A stretch of 64,000 nt of DNA, from assembly GCF_026586795.1 (NCBI RefSeq), contig NZ_JAPFGY010000014.1, positions 1 through 64,000 on the forward strand. Direction: 5' to 3'. Below the pieces are notes generated by a model, which made no database searches, had not been told where the DNA came from, and saw nothing but the letters and a program-made list of their open reading frames with translations. The position numbers and the translations under genes were made by a program. The DNA comes from Erythrobacter sp. WG (GTDB taxonomy: Bacteria; Pseudomonadota; Alphaproteobacteria; Sphingomonadales; Sphingomonadaceae). Positions 39,368 through 47,966 of the stretch are shown piece after piece. How positions within the stretch are numbered: the stretch's first letter is position 1; each line of letters begins with the position of its first letter.

Positions 39368-41380
39368 ATGATCATGCGTATAGGCCCGATGGCGGCGGCA
39401 GGATTGGCCGCGCTGCTCACCCTTCCTGCCCCGCTTGTGGCGCAGAGCGAGGTCGGCAGCGGCCCGTGGACGATTGCCAACGGCAACCCCGATATCGAGC
39501 TTCACGTTCCGCGCGAGATCGCGCAGACCTATGATCGCGGCACTCGCAGCAAGGACGGCGCGCCCGGGCCGAACTACTGGCAGAACCATGCGCGCCATAC
39601 GATGAAGCTCACCATCTCCCCGCCCGACCGGCGCATCGTCGGCGAGCAGGAGGTCGTCTACACCAACAACAGCCCCGATGCGCTGCCGATGCTCGTGTTC
39701 CGGCTCTACCTCAATTCGCACCAGCCCGAGGCGATGCGCGAGCGTCCCTATCCGGCCGGCTTTCTCAGCAGCGGCGTCAGCGTCGAGGACTTCGCGATCA
39801 ACGGCAAACCAGCGCTGTGGAACGATCCCAAGAGCCCGGTGGCAGCCTTTAACACGCCCGGCAGCACCACTCATATCGTGATGCTTGAACAGCCGTTGGC
39901 GCCGGGCGCGAGCGTCACTATCACGATGCGCTGGTCTTATGACATCACCGCCGATCACGGCTGGAAAGAAGGCGCGATCGACGAGAGCACCTATTTCCTC
40001 GCCTATTTCTTCCCGCGCCTGAGCAACTATTCCGATCACAGCGGCTGGGATCTCGCTCCCTTCACCACGGGGCGCGAATTCAACAATGATTTTGCCGATT
40101 TCGACGTGTCGGTGGATGCGCCGCGCGACTTTGTGGTGTGGGCGACCGGCGAACTGGGCAATCCTGACGCGGTGTTGCAACCCGCCATCGCCGCCAGGCT
40201 CAAGGCCAGCCGCACCAGCGATGAGGTGGTGACGCTGGCCGAGCCAGAAGACATGGCGGCCGGACGCATCACCGCCCGCGCAGAGCGGCTGCAATGGCGC
40301 TGGCAGGCCAAAAGCGTCCCGGATTTCGCCATCGCCATATCGAACCACTATCGCTGGCAGGCGTCGAGCGTGGTTGTCGATCCGGCTACCGGGCGGCGCA
40401 CCGCGGTCGAGGCGGCCTATGCGCCCTCGGCGACCGATTTCACCAACAGCGTCGAGGAAGCGCGCGAGACGCTGGCCTTCGGTTCGACCGAATGGCCCGG
40501 CGTGCCCTATCCCTATCCCAAGACCACCATCGTCCTCGGCAGCGCGGACGAGGAATATCCGATGATGGTCAATGACAGTTCCAACCTCGGCAGCACGCCG
40601 CCCGCAGGCGTTTCGGTCGACCAGTTCACCGCCTTTGTTGGCGCGCACGAGATCCTGCATTCGTGGTTCCCGTTCTTCATGGGTATCAACGAAAAGCGCT
40701 ATCCCTTCATGGACGAAGGCTGGACCACCACCTTCGAATATCTGCGCAACCGCAAGGTTCTGGGAGGCGAGACGGCCGACGCGCTGTACAAGGATTTCCG
40801 CGTGACCCGGCCGGGCTGGCCTGCGCCGACTTCGGGCAACGAAATCCCGATCATCACCCCGCATGATTCACTTTACGGGATGAGCCCGGTGTTCGGGTTC
40901 AACCAGTATGGCAAGGCCTCGCTCGGTTTCCTCGCGCTCAAGGATTTGATGGGCGACGACGCCTTCAAGAAGGGCCTGCACCTGTTCATGACCCGCTGGG
41001 CCGGCAAGCGCCCGCTGCCGTGGGACATGTTCGCCAGCTTCAACGCGGCCACGGAGCGCGACCATGACTGGTTCTTCGCCAACTGGTTTTTTGGCTACAA
41101 TTACATGGATATCGCCATTGCAGGGGTGACGAGCGGGGCCGATGACCACACCGTCACCGTGCGCAACCCCGGCGGCATGGCGCTGCCGTTCGATGTCGTG
41201 CTAGCCTATGCCGACGGCTCGACCGAGCGGGTGCATCGCACCCCCTACGTCTGGCGCGACACCCCGCGCGAAGCCGAAGTGCAGGTGGCCGGCGGCAAGG
41301 CGCTGCAAAGCGTGACCCTCGACACCGGCCTGTTCGTCGATTTCGTCCCGGCCGACAACACATGGAAGGCGGCGCAATGA
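39368..41380 (+). CDS. M1-family metallopeptidase, exported
   Basis: 670 residues with a signal peptide (MIMRIGPMAAAGLAALLTLP). The zinc site is complete: His427, Glu428 and His431 in HEILH, with the third ligand Glu450 in MDEGW exactly 18 residues after the second histidine. The usual substrate-anchoring GAMEN motif is replaced by PMMVNDSS, so the specificity probably differs from classical aminopeptidase N. It acts in the periplasm, removing N-terminal residues from peptides. The ATG at 39368 was preferred over an upstream extension without signal. The stop overlaps the start of the S10 peptidase by ATGA. Confidence 0.9.
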   Translation: MIMRIGPMAAAGLAALLTLPAPLVAQSEVGSGPWTIANGNPDIELHVPREIAQTYDRGTRSKDGAPGPNYWQNHARHTMKLTISPPDRRIVGEQEVVYTNNSPDALPMLVFRLYLNSHQPEAMRERPYPAGFLSSGVSVEDFAINGKPALWNDPKSPVAAFNTPGSTTHIVMLEQPLAPGASVTITMRWSYDITADHGWKEGAIDESTYFLAYFFPRLSNYSDHSGWDLAPFTTGREFNNDFADFDVSVDAPRDFVVWATGELGNPDAVLQPAIAARLKASRTSDEVVTLAEPEDMAAGRITARAERLQWRWQAKSVPDFAIAISNHYRWQASSVVVDPATGRRTAVEAAYAPSATDFTNSVEEARETLAFGSTEWPGVPYPYPKTTIVLGSADEEYPMMVNDSSNLGSTPPAGVSVDQFTAFVGAHEILHSWFPFFMGINEKRYPFMDEGWTTTFEYLRNRKVLGGETADALYKDFRVTRPGWPAPTSGNEIPIITPHDSLYGMSPVFGFNQYGKASLGFLALKDLMGDDAFKKGLHLFMTRWAGKRPLPWDMFASFNAATERDHDWFFANWFFGYNYMDIAIAGVTSGADDHTVTVRNPGGMALPFDVVLAYADGSTERVHRTPYVWRDTPREAEVQVAGGKALQSVTLDTGLFVDFVPADNTWKAAQ

Positions 41381-42852
41381 AACCTAATTGGACAAGGCGC
41401 GCCCTGCTTTCGCTGCTCGGCACGCTGATGATGTGCCTTGCAGCGACCGCGCAACCGGCGCTGGCCAAGGCTCTGCCGGACTACAAGGCCGAGGCGGCGA
41501 TGATGCCCATCGGCACCGATCCCGAACGGCCCGAGGCCGAGATCTTCCACATCGCCTACACGCTCAAGGGTGCCGATCCGTCCACGCGGCCCGTCACCTT
41601 CGTCTTCAACGGCGGGCCGGGCGGGGCAAGCATCTATCTCCACCTCTCCGCCATCGGCCCGATGACCGTGGCGACGGCGGGCGACGGGAGCTTCCCATCC
41701 TCGCCCGCGCGCCTCACCGCCAATCCGGACAGCTGGATCCACTTCACCGACCTAGTGTTCATCGATCCGGTCGGCACCGGCTACAGCCGCACCCTGCCCG
41801 GCCCCGACGGCGCGCTGCGCGATCCCAAGCCCTATTACTCGGTTGGGGGTGATCTTGATTCCATCGCGCTGTTCATCCGCCAGTGGCTGACGAAGCACCA
41901 GCGGTGGGGCTCGCCCAAGGCGATTGCAGGCGAGAGCTATGGCGGCCAGCGGGTCGCTGCGCTGACCCGGCTGCTGGCCGAACAATATGCGATCAACCTG
42001 AACCGCGCGATCCTGATCTCGCCCGCGCTCAATGTCGAACTCACCGACACGCGCTATTCGGTGATCCAGCCGATGACGCTGCTCCCGACGCAGGCCGCGA
42101 TTGCGTCTTTCCACGGGCTGAACACCATCGGCAGCGGTCCGGAGGCGATGAAGCGGATCGAGGATTATGCCATCGGCGAATATTCGCAGGGGCTTGAGAC
42201 ACTCGGCCGCATGACCCCGGAGCAGCAGCAGGCCTTCTACGCCAAGGTTGCCGGCACCATCGGGATCGAGCCCGGCGTGGTCGCCCGCCATCGCGGCAAG
42301 CTGTCGCAAAGCGTCTTCGCCGTCAGCCTTCTCGCATCAAGGGGCAAGGTGCTCGACACCTATGACGGAACCCAGGCGAGCGACAATCCGACCCCGGAAA
42401 GCGAGGAACTGGGAGTGATGGACCGATCGCTCACCATCCTCAGCGGCGCGCTGCTGCCGCCCTTCATGGACTATGTCGCCAAGGACTTGGGCTATGTCAC
42501 CGAGCGGCCCTACATCCCGCTGAGCTTCGAGGTTAACATGGCGTGGGACCGCGTGTCCCCGCTCGGCAGCCCCGACGATCTTGCAGTGGCGCTGGCGCAG
42601 AACCACGATCTGAAGGTGCTCGTGTTGCACGGCTATCACGACCTCGTGACCAACTATTTCCTCACCCGCTACGTGCTCGAACAATCCGTGCTCGGGCCGG
42701 ATGCGCGCAAGCGATTGTTCTTCGGCAATTATGACGGCGGGCACATGTTCTACCTGCGCAGCGCCAGCCGCGCGGAGTTCACGAAGGACGTGCGCGGGTT
42801 CTTCGAGGGGAGCGAGAACGTGCTGACCTCATCGGCAGCGTCGGGGAATTGA
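41377..42852 (+). CDS. S10-family serine carboxypeptidase, exported
   Basis: 491 residues with a signal peptide (about 1-30, ending ALAKA). The family features are FNGGPGGASIY near residue 75, VFIDPVGTGYS, nucleophile Ser187 in GESYGG, the aspartate in HGYHDLVTNY and the histidine in YDGGHMFY. S10 enzymes release C-terminal residues at low pH in the cell envelope. Its ATG lies inside the end of the M1 gene, giving a coupled aminopeptidase-carboxypeptidase pair able to trim peptides from both ends. A CPBP membrane protease follows. Confidence 0.92.
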   Translation: MKPNWTRRALLSLLGTLMMCLAATAQPALAKALPDYKAEAAMMPIGTDPERPEAEIFHIAYTLKGADPSTRPVTFVFNGGPGGASIYLHLSAIGPMTVATAGDGSFPSSPARLTANPDSWIHFTDLVFIDPVGTGYSRTLPGPDGALRDPKPYYSVGGDLDSIALFIRQWLTKHQRWGSPKAIAGESYGGQRVAALTRLLAEQYAINLNRAILISPALNVELTDTRYSVIQPMTLLPTQAAIASFHGLNTIGSGPEAMKRIEDYAIGEYSQGLETLGRMTPEQQQAFYAKVAGTIGIEPGVVARHRGKLSQSVFAVSLLASRGKVLDTYDGTQASDNPTPESEELGVMDRSLTILSGALLPPFMDYVAKDLGYVTERPYIPLSFEVNMAWDRVSPLGSPDDLAVALAQNHDLKVLVLHGYHDLVTNYFLTRYVLEQSVLGPDARKRLFFGNYDGGHMFYLRSASRAEFTKDVRGFFEGSENVLTSSAASGN

Positions 42853-42883
42853 AGGCAATCTGCCTGGGGCAGAAGGGGGATTG

Positions 42884-43657
42884 ATGAACGAAGCGACAGT
42901 CACGGCACCGCGGTTGATAGTGGAACGCAAGGCCGCGGATTTTCCGTTCTATGCGGACCGGCCGCCCACCATTTCGGGAGCCGGCTGGCTCATGATCATG
43001 GCGGCCACGGTCATCGGATTTGCCGCGCTCGGCACTCCGATGCCGTTCGAGGACAATATCCTGACCGGCTGGATCAGGGGCGCGATCTTCGTCGGCCTGC
43101 CACTGCTGGCGTTGGCGCTTGCGGCACCCGGGCGCTGGCAGGCGATTTTCCGGCGCGTGGGCTTTGGCGACGTGCTGCTGATGTTCGGCATTGCCATCTT
43201 CAACATCATCGTGACCTTGGCAGTGGGCGCCCTGCTCAAGACCTATGGCACTGTTTCCGCCAATGCCGGGGTTGCCGACGCAGCCAGCCTTGAAGGCGTG
43301 CGGCTGGTGAGCTTCTTCGCCAAGGTCGGCCTGCAGATGCTCGGCGAGGAGCTGATCACGATCCTGCCATTTCTGGCCCTGCTGACGTGGCTGCACAGCA
43401 AGGCAGGCATGGGCCGCAATGGTGCGGTGCTGGCAGCCTGGCTGCTTTCGGCGATCATCTTCGGCCTGCTGCATCTGCCGACCTATAATTGGAACATCGC
43501 GCAGTGTGTGTTGGTGATCGGCAGCGCCCGGCTGGTGCTGACCCTGGCCTATGTCTGGACCAAGAACATCTGGGTCAGCACCGGAGCGCATGTCATCAAC
43601 GACTGGACGCTGATTGCATCGACCGTTTTTCTGGCGCCGCTGGCTGCGGCGGCCTGA
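42884..43657 (+). CDS. CPBP-family intramembrane protease
   Basis: 257 residues, about seven transmembrane helices. The CPBP (Rce1/Abi) signature residues are present: Glu155-Glu156 in GEELITILPF, His197 in FGLLHLPTYNW and His236/Asn239 in GAHVINDW. In the best-studied members these residues bind metal or activate water for cleavage of prenylated proteins or bacteriocin leaders. AGAAGGGGG precedes the ATG. Its position after two exported peptidases and before a small secreted protein is suggestive of a peptide-processing group, but no bacteriocin precursor was found. Confidence 0.85.
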   Translation: MNEATVTAPRLIVERKAADFPFYADRPPTISGAGWLMIMAATVIGFAALGTPMPFEDNILTGWIRGAIFVGLPLLALALAAPGRWQAIFRRVGFGDVLLMFGIAIFNIIVTLAVGALLKTYGTVSANAGVADAASLEGVRLVSFFAKVGLQMLGEELITILPFLALLTWLHSKAGMGRNGAVLAAWLLSAIIFGLLHLPTYNWNIAQCVLVIGSARLVLTLAYVWTKNIWVSTGAHVINDWTLIASTVFLAPLAAAA

Positions 43658-43686
43658 CCTTTTTCAACCAGGAGGAAACCAAGCCT

Positions 43687-44211
43687 ATGAATACTTACCA
43701 TGTGATGGGAGCGAGCATCGGCCTCGCGCTGGCCGCGGTCGGCGCCACCGCGGCGGGCGCACAGCGTTATGACGATCACGAATATGGCAACGATCACAAC
43801 AGCCTGACGCTGGTCTGCTGGGGCGAAGGGCGCCGGCCCAGCACCAATGTCGCAGGCGGCTATGCGTGGGACAGCAACCGCCACAAATTCGTGCCGCATA
43901 CCTATCTCAACAACACCACCCAGGAGTTCGATTCCGAAGTCCAGGTCGAACTGCATGACGACTGGGGCCGTATCCATCTGACCGGCAAGCTGGTTCCTGC
44001 GATCCACAGCGGCGGCAACAACGGCTGGTGGGAGCTTGAAAATGTCCACGTCGGTCCGGACACCATCACCGCGCGCTACCGCCTTAACGGGCTCAACAAG
44101 CCTCGCATCGAGATCGACCGGCGTTCCGGCCGCATCAAGATCATGGGAGCGACGACGTTCCGCGGAGAATGCGAGCAAGGAAACTGGGGCGAACGAGGCA
44201 ACCGCTTCTGA
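43687..44211 (+). CDS. Small secreted protein, unknown
   Basis: 174 residues. A signal peptide (MNTYHVMGASIGLALAAVGA, ending near AGAQR) is followed by a beta-rich domain with many His, Asn and Asp residues: CWGEGRRPSTNV, a YAWDSNRHKFVPHTY segment, an Asp/Glu-rich EVQVELHDDWGRIHLTG, and a C-terminal strand with MGATTFRGECEQGNW. Two cysteines (one near each end) could form a disulfide closing the domain. The start is fixed by the AGGAGGAAACC ribosome-binding site. It is the last gene of the peptidase cluster. Family not recognised. Confidence 0.7.
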   Translation: MNTYHVMGASIGLALAAVGATAAGAQRYDDHEYGNDHNSLTLVCWGEGRRPSTNVAGGYAWDSNRHKFVPHTYLNNTTQEFDSEVQVELHDDWGRIHLTGKLVPAIHSGGNNGWWELENVHVGPDTITARYRLNGLNKPRIEIDRRSGRIKIMGATTFRGECEQGNWGERGNRF

Positions 44212-44875
44212 TGAGCCAGTTGGGCTGCGCGGGACAGGAGAGGCACAGCTCCCGCGCAGCTTGTCCGACTTGGCTGAAGCTCGGTGATATCGAAGATGGA
44301 CCGTCAATTTGCCCGATGAACCCTAGCATTTGCAATGCTGAGTTTTTTCCTAAGTGCCTTCGCCTTAAAGCAGCGCGACGATATCAGCTTAAGCCATCGT
44401 CAATCCCGGAATCTGCCATCCAACAAGCGGCGCAATCGCTCCCGCAGCTCGCGTCAAGCGGGTCGATCGCCGTGTGTTGGGTCGTGGCATCGAACCTGCC
44501 GATTTGCCCATCGCGCTCGAATGGCGGCTACGTAACAATTTTAGCTGTTCCGGGGCCCATGAACACTTGGCAGCTTTCAGGAAGTCGCAGGTCGCAACCA
44601 AAGGTCTGATATGGGGTCGATTTCTGAATGTCGGCTGCTGGCGAGAAACGCGCAGAAGCTGACTGGCAGGTTCCGTCACCATAAGCCGAACAGCAGGAAG
44701 CTGCCTTCGTGGAGAAAAATCTGCCGTTCGGCAATCGACCCCAATCCGGCCATTGCGGACTGGAATGCCTGCAATGGTTATGTAATCTGATACCTCGTCA
44801 GGAAGGGAAGCGAAGAACGCCCCACCAATTCGAACGTCAGATTCCGCGGCATCGGTCGCGTGCTTGCCGATGCCA
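44212..44875. other. Repeat-bearing region without a supportable gene
   Basis: 664 bases with lower GC content and only short frames. It contains one copy of a degenerate repeat (44714-44760, starting GAAAAATCTGCCG) and the motif CCATAAGCCG at 44679-44688, which recurs at 45660-45669. Nothing here resembles a protein family. The region lies between the peptidase cluster and the first Imm11-like gene. Confidence 0.6.
44714..44760 (+). repeat. Degenerate intergenic repeat, copy A
   Basis: Begins GAAAAATCTGCCGTTCGGC and continues with an AATCGACCCCAATCCGGCCAT-like core. It aligns with copy B at 46735 (GAAAAATGCGGCCTTTCAGC, then AAGCGACCCCAATCCTGCCAT) with about two thirds of bases matching. Same orientation as copies B and C. 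Confidence 0.7.
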
Positions 44876-45532
44876 TCAGACCGTTTCCTGCCATTTGCGT
44901 TCGGCCTTGCGCCCGGTCAGTCCTGCGGCATCATAAGCAGCGTCGAACTCGTCCGACACCCAAATTCCGCTGCTCAAATGCTTGTCTACCCACAGATGCG
45001 CGCCCCCGATCTGCAAGCGGTTGAAGACCAGCCGTGTAGGCTGGGTGGTGTCGTATCCAGCGGGAATTTCGTCAGGCCGATCGCGCAACCAGTCTTGAAT
45101 TGGCCGCCAAAGCCTTCCACGCAGAAGCAAAAACCCCTGCACGCGCTCGCGATCGATCGTATCGAGGCGGTTGCAGACATTTAGGAACCAGCGGTCTTCC
45201 AAGAGATCTCCGTCGATGTCGTAAAAGGTGACCGGGAAAAACTGATGCACCCCCGGCTCAAGTTGCTCGATCAAGTCCTTGGCTCGCGCGGACAGGCTGG
45301 TCATCGGCCCACCATTGAAGTCGGCCATGGGCTGCTTCTTGCGGTCTTTCCAGCGAACACGCTTCGGCAAGTGAGTGGGATCCATAGCCCGACCGCTTTT
45401 CATCACGGGCGGTTTGCCCCCTTGATCGGGCGTATCGTCGATCAGCCGCACCTGTGTCATGTCGCCATCGAGCACATCGTATTCGACAGAGTAACCTTGG
45501 GTTGGCTTTACGTTCAGACCATACACCATCAC
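44876..45532 (-). CDS. Imm11-like (DUF1629) protein 1
   Basis: 218 residues, no signal peptide or membrane segment. The pattern fits the Imm11 family of predicted immunity proteins: an N-terminal strand-rich part, a central FYDIDGDLLEDRWFLNVCNRLDTID (the 'ylnv...d.id' signature, quoted in part), a middle basic segment, and a C-terminal VWVSDEF/'F.s....a....g' motif (here IWVSDEFDAAYDAAGLTG). Such proteins are found beside polymorphic toxins; none is visible here. It forms a tandem pair with a second homolog. Alternative start at the adjacent Met. Confidence 0.7.
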   Translation of the reverse strand: MMVYGLNVKPTQGYSVEYDVLDGDMTQVRLIDDTPDQGGKPPVMKSGRAMDPTHLPKRVRWKDRKKQPMADFNGGPMTSLSARAKDLIEQLEPGVHQFFPVTFYDIDGDLLEDRWFLNVCNRLDTIDRERVQGFLLLRGRLWRPIQDWLRDRPDEIPAGYDTTQPTRLVFNRLQIGGAHLWVDKHLSSGIWVSDEFDAAYDAAGLTGRKAERKWQETV

Positions 45533-45700
45533 GCCGTCCTTTGCGCATAGCCGCGCATTCTAGAGTCTGGTTCGTTTGAAGGTAAAGCATTCGATTGCGT
45601 ATGGTTCTGTTCTATCTGGCCTGTCGAAAGCCGCCATTCACCTAACCACCCAGATTCGGCCATAAGCCGGGCCCGCGCGCGATACCAAAAGCGGCGTGGC

Positions 45701-45770
45701 GGCTTTGCCCCGGTCCCGAAAAATTGCTGCCCTTCAGCAGCCGACCCCGTTTGCGACGTTATCGCCGCTC
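45701..45770 (+). repeat. Degenerate intergenic repeat, copy C
   Basis: Begins GGCTTTGCCCCGGTCC, contains GAAAAAT at 45718-45724 and continues to GACGTTATCGCC. It aligns along its whole length with copy B at 46718-46790 (GGCTATGCCCCGGTTCT ... GTGTTATCG). It lies between the two Imm11-like genes. Confidence 0.72.
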
Positions 45771-45787
45771 ATGGGGAGCAATGTGGC

Positions 45788-46456
45788 TCAGCCCTCCACG
45801 ATCCGGCATTTTGCAAGACGAAGGTCGACGTTGATCCCGGTATCCAGCAGAGCCGCGACCAGCTCCTCGCTCATGAACAATCGGCTGCGGATCTTTTGCT
45901 CGATCCACACAGCTCCCCCCGCCCGCGCAGCCGCGGAAAGAGCGATGTCACCATCGGCGATCTTGAACGGGACTTCGTAGATTTCCTGTCCAGTCTCGGG
46001 CACCTTCAGGCGCAACTGCACGTTGCGGCTCCGCTCAGGCAGGAACGTGTCCTTCGGTCCGCCGTAGTTGATGTAGAAATAGGGGTCCGGCCACGGCGTC
46101 TCCAGATCGGCCTTGAACAGCGGCACAGGCACCAGCTCGCCCTCGCCGAGATCAAACTGGCGCAGAACGTCCGCGACCTTCCCGTTGACCGTCAGGAACG
46201 GCCCCGCCCACAGAAAGTCGCCGGTCTTTGCAAAGGCTTCCTCTTCCCAAACGGCCACCGCTTCTGGGAACTGGTCGCGTGAAAGTTTGAACCCGCGTGC
46301 TGAGAGCTGATACGGCTCTTGCGCAGATGTTGGCGTGGGCGGAATTTCCCATGCAGCGGGCTCCCAAGGCTCGCAAAAAAACTTTGTCCTCAGCCCCTGC
46401 CGCTCGCCGATTGCGTGATTCTGGAAAATGCCGCTGATGTAAGCCCCGCCTGCCAA
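45788..46456 (-). CDS. Imm11-like (DUF1629) protein 2
   Basis: About 222 residues if translation starts at TTG 46456, which gives a length matching the neighbour. The frame stays open for another 39 codons but that part is repeat-derived and unlikely to be translated. Motifs: LRTKFFCEPWEPAAWEIPP near the N-terminus, a central PYFYINYGGPKD, and the C-terminal SRLFMSEELVAALLDTGI that is characteristic of Imm11. Sequence similarity to Imm11-like protein 1 is weak but the layout is the same. No ATG is available near the expected start, so the gene may be poorly expressed or damaged at its 5' end. Confidence 0.6.
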   Translation of the reverse strand: MAGGAYISGIFQNHAIGERQGLRTKFFCEPWEPAAWEIPPTPTSAQEPYQLSARGFKLSRDQFPEAVAVWEEEAFAKTGDFLWAGPFLTVNGKVADVLRQFDLGEGELVPVPLFKADLETPWPDPYFYINYGGPKDTFLPERSRNVQLRLKVPETGQEIYEVPFKIADGDIALSAAARAGGAVWIEQKIRSRLFMSEELVAALLDTGINVDLRLAKCRIVEG

Positions 46457-46717
46457 TGCGCATCCCCTCTCAGTCTTACGCGTTCTTATCGTTGCTGGCT
46501 GGAGGTGGTGCAACCTGTCGTTTGCGATCCCCCCAGGAAGAAGGGGGGCAAAAGCCGCCCTTCCGGAATCCACCCATCAGCGGCCATGAGCAAGGTCGAG
46601 GGGCTATCCCGAAAGCTGCATGGCGGCTCTCGGCGGAACGAGACATTCAACTCGGCGGCCGGGAGTGACCGGGTCTGGATCGGCAGCCGACACTTCTCAA
46701 CTCGGGCCAGTAACAGC

Positions 46718-46790
46718 GGCTATGCCCCGGTTCTGAAAAATGCGGCCTTTCAGCAAGCGACCCCAATCCTGCCATCGTGGTGTTATCGGG
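46718..46790 (+). repeat. Degenerate intergenic repeat, copy B
   Basis: Starts GGCTATGCCCCGGTTCT, with GAAAAAT at 46735-46741. The GAAAAAT anchors of copies A, C and B are at 44714, 45718 and 46735, that is 1004 and 1017 bases apart. Upstream (46600-46700) are further hairpin-like stretches of the same character, related to CGAAAGCCGCC at 45627. Confidence 0.72.
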
Positions 46791-46810
46791 TTACCTTTTT
46801 CCGGAATGGG

Positions 46811-47635
46811 TCAGAACCGCGCCGAAATGCCTGCATAGACCTGCAAGTCCGGCGTCGCCTGATTGAGGCCGAAGTTACCCCCGATGTCGATTTGCAGGTT
46901 GTTCTTCAACAGATGGCTCATTGCCGCATCGGCAGAATACTGCTGCACCGTCCCTGACGGATCCCAGTTCTGCGCAGTCCACAGCTCGGCTGCGATGGTC
47001 GTGCGGGAGCCGAACGTATAGGCGAGGTTGACCAGACCTTGAAACTCGAGGTGGCGATCCTCGGGCTCCAGACTGTCGGCGAGCAACGCGAATTGCGGCA
47101 CCAAAGTCAGTGTCGCAGCCCCGACGGGAACCTGCACAGATGTCATGAGGCCGCCCTCCCATTCGCCATTGCCGATCCCGCGCTCGGCGGTCGGCACCTT
47201 GACGAAGGGGACAATCGCAATCTGCACGCGGTCGCCGGGATCGGTCAGGCGCTGTTTGAAGCGCACAGTCAGATCACCCACGCCGCGCTGTGTAATGGTC
47301 TGCCCGGCAATGCGGCTGCGCACTTCGACCTGCGGGGCGAAGTTGAACTGGATGTCGCTGCTGTCCGTCAGCCCGAATTTCACGGTCGGGTTGGTGTAGA
47401 GCAGAACATCGCTGCGCTGCCCTCCCGTATCGGACCGCGTCCAGAAAATCGCATCGCTTTCCACCTGGATCATCCCCTTGGGGACGGTGCAGGTCGCGGT
47501 GCCCTTGGTGGGGCGATCCGTGCAGATCGGCGCAGGTTCCTCAATCGGGCCGGCGGGGGCATCTTGTGCGGACAGAGGTGCAGCGGCAAACGTCAGAGCG
47601 CAGGCCGCAGCGGCAGGGGAAAACCGGAAACGCAT
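46811..47635 (-). CDS. Outer-membrane barrel protein, MetA-pathway/transporter-like
   Basis: 274 residues with a signal peptide (ending near PLSAQDA) and a beta-barrel of about 12-14 strands that ends VYAGISARF, with the terminal aromatic residue of outer-membrane proteins. The conserved start ICTDRPTKGTATCTVPKGMIQVE and the DSSDIQFNFAPQVEVR segment are typical of the family annotated as 'transporter / putative MetA-pathway of phenol degradation'. The two cysteines near the N-terminus may be bridged. It is divergent from the kdp operon and shares its 241-bp upstream region, so it may respond to the same signal. Confidence 0.78.
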   Translation of the reverse strand: MRFRFSPAAAACALTFAAAPLSAQDAPAGPIEEPAPICTDRPTKGTATCTVPKGMIQVESDAIFWTRSDTGGQRSDVLLYTNPTVKFGLTDSSDIQFNFAPQVEVRSRIAGQTITQRGVGDLTVRFKQRLTDPGDRVQIAIVPFVKVPTAERGIGNGEWEGGLMTSVQVPVGAATLTLVPQFALLADSLEPEDRHLEFQGLVNLAYTFGSRTTIAAELWTAQNWDPSGTVQQYSADAAMSHLLKNNLQIDIGGNFGLNQATPDLQVYAGISARF

Positions 47636-47729
47636 TGTGGAAGCTCCTCATTGCGGCCCGTGCGCCGCTCGATGGCCGCGCTTTTCGTTCCGAGGCGCCT
47701 TAAATCGCCATGCGGAATGCCGCGGCAAT

Positions 47730-47832
47730 GCGTGAAATTTGCGTGAAACCTCGCTTCATCACCCATCCGGCGAGGCTCGATTTCACGCAGATTTAATGCG
47801 CGAGAGCCCTTTCCCCCGGCGAGATTTCACGC
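47730..47832. promoter_or_regulatory. Four GCGTGAAA boxes in the kdp / barrel divergent promoter region
   Basis: GCGTGAAA at 47730-47737 and 47741-47748 (11 bases apart, direct), and its complement TTTCACGC at 47781-47788 and 47825-47832. The second pair is preceded by GA in both cases. KdpE binds AT-rich direct repeats in E. coli; this motif is different but spacing and number fit a response-regulator array. No clear -35/-10 pair can be assigned. Confidence 0.55.
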
Positions 47833-47876
47833 TGCCTTGCGCCATCAGCCCTTTTGCGAATGCGAAAGGAGCCTTC

Positions 47877-47966
47877 ATGACCTTCGATCTTCTGCTGGCG
47901 GCACTGGTGGCGCTGGGCCTGCTTGTTTACCTCGGCATAGTGCTGCTGCGGCCGGAGCGTTTTTGA
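47877..47966 (+). CDS. kdpF: KdpF, small stabilising subunit of the potassium ATPase
   Basis: 29 residues forming one transmembrane helix: [20 protein letters not shown] followed by IVLLRPERF. The length and the C-terminal aliphatic-L-x-x-P-E-R/K-F ending are typical of KdpF, which sits beside the Kdp complex in the membrane. The start follows AAAGGAGCC. The stop codon overlaps the kdpB start (TGATG), instead of preceding kdpA as in E. coli. Confidence 0.9.
   Translation: MTFDLLLAALVALGLLVYLGIVLLRPERF

Noticed and set aside
46640..46700. Short frames inside the repeat region near 46.6 kb as a protein fragment
   Set aside because: They follow the degenerate repeats rather than any protein family and shift frame between repeat copies.
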